A DNA stretch of 10,941 nt from Chitinophagaceae bacterium (GTDB lineage: Bacteria; Bacteroidota; Bacteroidia; Chitinophagales; Chitinophagaceae), in contig JAHEZB010000026.1 of NCBI GenBank assembly GCA_023251285.1, forward strand, positions 1 to 10,941. Direction: 5' to 3'. The position numbers and the translations under genes were made by a program. The first letter of the stretch is position 1; each line of letters opens with the position of its first letter. Positions 9,101-10,941 of the stretch are shown piece after piece. The notes beneath the pieces were generated by a model that saw nothing but the letters and a program-made list of their open reading frames with translations, had not been told where the DNA came from and searched no databases.

Positions 9101-10022
9101 AGCGAGCGGAAGCCCTGATACAGATGTAAGTATTAAAGACAAGTCAAATCAGATCATTACTACAACCATCAAGAGTCATCAATGCCCGCAGCCTTGCAAT
9201 TTGCCTTGCAACGGTTTGGCAGAAAATTGCAAATACATTTTGTGGCTTCCTAAACCTAAAGATGCGTTGAAGGACGCTATCAAACATACCACCCGGAAAG
9301 CCTTGTTGACACTTACTGATGAAAAAGGCGCCGATACTCAGATCGATCTTACTGCCGTTTTTCAGAGCATTATTGATAAAGCGAAAATCACAGAAAAAAC
9401 TTTTGATGCAATTCTTGCAAAGTTGGTTGATGCAATAAATTCGGAAGTAAAAGGAAAAGCTCCTCACTTTTTGGGTGATGATAAACCGATGTTTACTTAT
9501 GATGTAAATACGCCCACTAAATTCCAAAACCTTACACTGGATATTGAGAGATTCAGCTGCCATAATCTAAAACTTGAAATCGAAGCTTCTATTGCTTTCA
9601 CCACACAGAACCAGTTTAAATTCGATGTTGTGGCAACCTATGACAACAATGGGGTGTTGATTCAACTGAAAAGCGAGCAACAAAATTTTGAATATACCGT
9701 GCCGAAATTCGATTGTAGTTCAATTGATAAGTGTGCAGGAACTGAAAACAAAGTGTGTAAGGATAAAGTACAGATAAAAGAAATTAATGCAGTGCGGGCT
9801 GCAGCCGGCAATCTTTCCTTTACTTTTAAAACAGCTCCGGCAGATCCTATGTTTGATACGTATTTTTGGTATTTCCATTTCGGCAATCCGTTATTTTCAA
9901 CCAATTCAACGCCTGTTATTTCAGTACAAACACTTACTCCCTTCTTTGTGAGAGTAATTGGCATCAATTCTAAGACTGGCTGTTATGCTATTTTAGAGCA
10001 AACATTAAATCTGGCACAATAA
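6138..10022 (+). CDS. Conserved CIS-locus protein of unknown function, 1294 aa, with SprB/Ig-like region; occupies the tail-fibre slot
   Basis: Function not established. The start ATG overlaps the upstream stop as ATGA; a second in-frame ATG lies at 6144. The N-terminus has FPFFEADQVLTNNHLN (9-24), then LDQQERLSRCKLIGSGIVCG (30-49), which I recall as a recurrent opening in Bacteroidota CIS loci. Residues 324-340 include ECCGDEMKFPFHLTLG. A Lys/Ser/Thr/Ala-rich linker (about 575-600) separates the N-terminal half from the rest. Around 880-935 is IADFYVPYMCCSDCLPIAYI (C923, C924, C927), followed by an Ig/SprB-like segment (about 943-1010, with GGTPPYSYTV at 967-976), a second Cys cluster (C1016, C1020, C1024, C1031) and a beta-rich C-terminus with a PKD-like FWYFHFGNP and a VRVIGINSKTGC pattern. 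No signal peptide or transmembrane segment is evident, as expected for a particle component assembled in the cytosol. Its place between the Afp12-like and tape-measure genes equals that of afp13 (fibre), so a receptor-binding or peripheral baseplate role is possible; it does not show the repeats of a trimeric phage fibre. Expression is probably coupled to the neighbouring genes. Confidence 0.72.
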   Translation: MTMSIANTFPFFEADQVLTNNHLNSLFNYLDQQERLSRCKLIGSGIVCGLEISHTNDTINITKGCGVTSQGYIILLCDHTGANGYKYYMPFTKPAFPNDLQIISQCGNPDLTNIPFYTSSNTGTSAAADDIQLLLTQEDFNGLTDNSKAILLSQGGDLSKYAIVLFLDVTELKLKNCDTNDCNDKGSQMDFEVKALLVNKNLLITGNNNGNGKVTFSPVELKRYNVPVNNLNSSDDVLNAFVSLLTSDSILDTLANDLNYCLTTYNPLLNGTSYSFGTGADFKKILDFIRLSFPIYLQYVYDFIYDLVKAVEEFRYKAYSITSECCGDEMKFPFHLTLGEATTATGTATTAYRQYFIYSPLFDSQSTGASELRSLLMRMILMHQGYLLLQKSIQKGLPQDIRITPSAYGRNFISDRCIPYYYKTVSDNTDLITENLYYYWSYEKTERGNAQRNLTYDPTPYSNDNAIVNPLNYDIEWYNFFRIEGHIGQTITTALPDLISKKQKWNLPFDVVALSADYIGALLQVKDPICIIQDLESDYRILIAEFICKLHDGFCTAARQKFTPPVQIFTTGIFNTNADTTAKSKASLNKKTSAKSTAAADVISTMVKPVNIVTDHPFISGLVNEFQATASYTKGDTLSRLCAPADGTVGSYYISSVKANQGKFVNPDPNNALNNALFQFVDSVESMLQVLMIQDLPAIDPTGFKGLYAIFEKATNALKVLLLGLINDLQNKDTQDSEIDYLTDLLLNNAQAILHTCITEKLEALKNEYLRRVAQYRLAKNFNYYFKKHGGIEHKAGVPRAGTFILVYHEERRNRFVDVNSLFINKELSDVLLTNFRELLQPDVDLDTQEAKTKLLAVTTLYKDPSLYLQFKNVMQEYLDNCNDLPPDKKNQITTIINQPPGNPTYQLSDGMIIADFYVPYMCCSDCLPIAYILPEPAATAPLQVSQSDPVCDGEGKNFTVTLTVTGGTPPYSYTVNNAAASNNQITLASGSPDTDVSIKDKSNQIITTTIKSHQCPQPCNLPCNGLAENCKYILWLPKPKDALKDAIKHTTRKALLTLTDEKGADTQIDLTAVFQSIIDKAKITEKTFDAILAKLVDAINSEVKGKAPHFLGDDKPMFTYDVNTPTKFQNLTLDIERFSCHNLKLEIEASIAFTTQNQFKFDVVATYDNNGVLIQLKSEQQNFEYTVPKFDCSSIDKCAGTENKVCKDKVQIKEINAVRAAAGNLSFTFKTAPADPMFDTYFWYFHFGNPLFSTNSTPVISVQTLTPFFVRVIGINSKTGCYAILEQTLNLAQ
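8964..9167 (+). other. SprB/Ig-like beta-sandwich segment in the 1294-aa protein
   Basis: Residues about 943-1010 read like the Bacteroidota SprB-repeat/PKD type of Ig module: C952, then FTVTLTVTGGTPPYSYTV (959-976), a short Asn/Ala-rich loop, and ITLASGSPDTDVSIKDKSNQ. The GGTPPYSY turn is the recognisable element. Such modules are usually found in surface and adhesion proteins, often in tandem; here I see a single copy, flanked by Cys-rich patches. Confidence 0.5.
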
Positions 10023-10024
10023 AA

Positions 10025-10941
10025 ATGCAGTGTGATTCACATATCATTCAACAGCAAAATTTCGAAATACAATTTGAAGATTTTTCAGATGGCATTGGTA
10101 TTCAGAATGAGATTAAAGATCTGTTTTATGAAAAAATAATACCTGCTATGGAAGATCTTTTTGACGAAATTGTTGAAAAAAAATATACCATTTCCCTTGA
10201 AATGCTGGAAATTGATTGCGGATTACTGAACAGCAAATATTGGAAAGAAGAATTGGTGGAAGAATCGTTGGGCCATTTGAGACAACAACTGCTAATGTCT
10301 CCAAAAAAAGAAATACAAAATTCTCAGATAACGCACACTGATGCTGAATCTGCAGATTTATTTTCTACTTTTTTATTTTTTCTTAAAAATGGGTATTTTT
10401 TATGGAACAGCCGTTTCAATTCATTGAAAGATTTGGAAAAGTTGCTTTCTGAAAATTTAAACAACAAGTCAAAATTTTCTGAAAAAATAAAAGCATTGTT
10501 CAAACAAAATCCCGCTACAATAGAAAGATTCCTTTATAGCTTTTCTGAACAATTTGCTCTAATGCTTTTGGAACAATTGGCAGAAAATAAACAGGAAGAA
10601 CTGGAGAAAATTAATTTGTATTTGAATAAAGGGAAATTAACTAATGCTCAAAAACATATTGCTTATTCTTTATTATTTAGAATGTTTTCTGAGAATGTGG
10701 TTGAAGCCAAAGAATTTTATCCGGAATTCGCGGCAGCTATTGCCAGCCCGAAAAAAGAAAAACAATTGAAAAAAGGAAGTAATTCAGAAGAAAAAAACAT
10801 GGAGAAAGAATCTATATATGTACAAAATGCAGGCCTCGTATTGTTGCACCCATTCTTACCCGAATTATTTGGGAAGATCGGCCTGTGGGTTGATAAACAA
10901 TGGAAAGATACTTCTTCCCAACATATTGCTGTACAGGTTCT
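10025..10941 (+). CDS. Contractile injection system tape-measure protein (Afp14-like), 3' partial
   Basis: Probable length-determining protein of the CIS tube and sheath. Translation from ATG 10025 stays open for 305 codons plus two bases to the window edge, so the C-terminus is missing. The N-terminal region (about 13-66: FEIQFEDFSD, then NEIKDLFYEKIIPAMEDLFD and ending LEIDCG) matches the conserved opening of the CIS tape-measure family (Pfam CIS_TMP, from memory). A second part has FLFFLKNGYFLWNSRF (about 115-130), a helix-rich stretch, a Lys/Glu/Ser-rich linker (about 242-263), and the very characteristic NAGLVLLHPFLPELF (268-282). The gene begins two bases after the preceding stop, with an A-rich lead (AATAAAA) and no Shine-Dalgarno sequence, as is common in Bacteroidota. 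I expect an AAA+ ATPase (Afp15-like) and a tube terminator (Afp16-like) downstream, but they lie outside the window. Confidence 0.88.
   Translation, partial: MQCDSHIIQQQNFEIQFEDFSDGIGIQNEIKDLFYEKIIPAMEDLFDEIVEKKYTISLEMLEIDCGLLNSKYWKEELVEESLGHLRQQLLMSPKKEIQNSQITHTDAESADLFSTFLFFLKNGYFLWNSRFNSLKDLEKLLSENLNNKSKFSEKIKALFKQNPATIERFLYSFSEQFALMLLEQLAENKQEELEKINLYLNKGKLTNAQKHIAYSLLFRMFSENVVEAKEFYPEFAAAIASPKKEKQLKKGSNSEEKNMEKESIYVQNAGLVLLHPFLPELFGKIGLWVDKQWKDTSSQHIAVQV

Noticed and set aside
9144..9563. 139-codon open frame on the minus strand
   Set aside because: It lies fully inside the 1294-aa gene, has a Cys/Phe/Arg-rich composition typical of antisense shadows, and shows no recognisable motif.
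10020..10027. Possible operon break between the 1294-aa gene and the tape-measure gene
   Set aside because: Only two bases separate stop and start; there is no room for a promoter or terminator.

Overview
The window is a compact, single-strand block of a contractile injection system (CIS, phage-tail-like extracellular or T6SS-iv type) operon, read entirely on the + strand. It holds four large, tightly packed genes: a baseplate J-like wedge protein (open at the left edge), a second large wedge/baseplate protein (Afp12-like), a 1294-residue protein that I recognise only as a conserved companion in such loci, and the start of the CIS tape-measure protein (cut by the right edge). The order matches the afp11 - afp12 - [afp13 slot] - afp14 arrangement known from the Serratia antifeeding prophage and the Photorhabdus virulence cassettes.

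The organism is most likely a member of the Bacteroidota. The DNA is AT-rich, the starts lack Shine-Dalgarno sequences and are A/T-rich just upstream, and the proteins have the large, Asn/Lys/Ile-rich character of Bacteroidota CIS genes, including an SprB-like 'GGTPPYSYTV' Ig-type segment. This is inferred from style and recalled family resemblance; nothing in the window is a taxonomic marker.

Layout: 2-3058, baseplate J-like protein, whose reading frame is open to the left edge, so its real start lies outside the window. 3058-6141, second baseplate protein, joined by a TGATG overlap. 6138-10022, large protein with a conserved N-terminal motif, Cys-rich clusters and an Ig/SprB-like region, joined by an ATGA overlap. 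10025-10941, 5' part of the tape-measure gene, two bases after the previous stop. There is no intergenic space longer than 2 bases, and I see no promoter, terminator, RNA gene, mobile element or CRISPR array.

How they would work together: the first two proteins should build the baseplate wedges around the spike, the tape-measure protein should set the length of the inner tube and sheath, and the third protein sits where the tail-fibre gene lies in afp/PVC loci, so a target-binding or baseplate-peripheral role is a reasonable hypothesis. No effector or toxin is visible here. The least described element is the 1294-residue protein.
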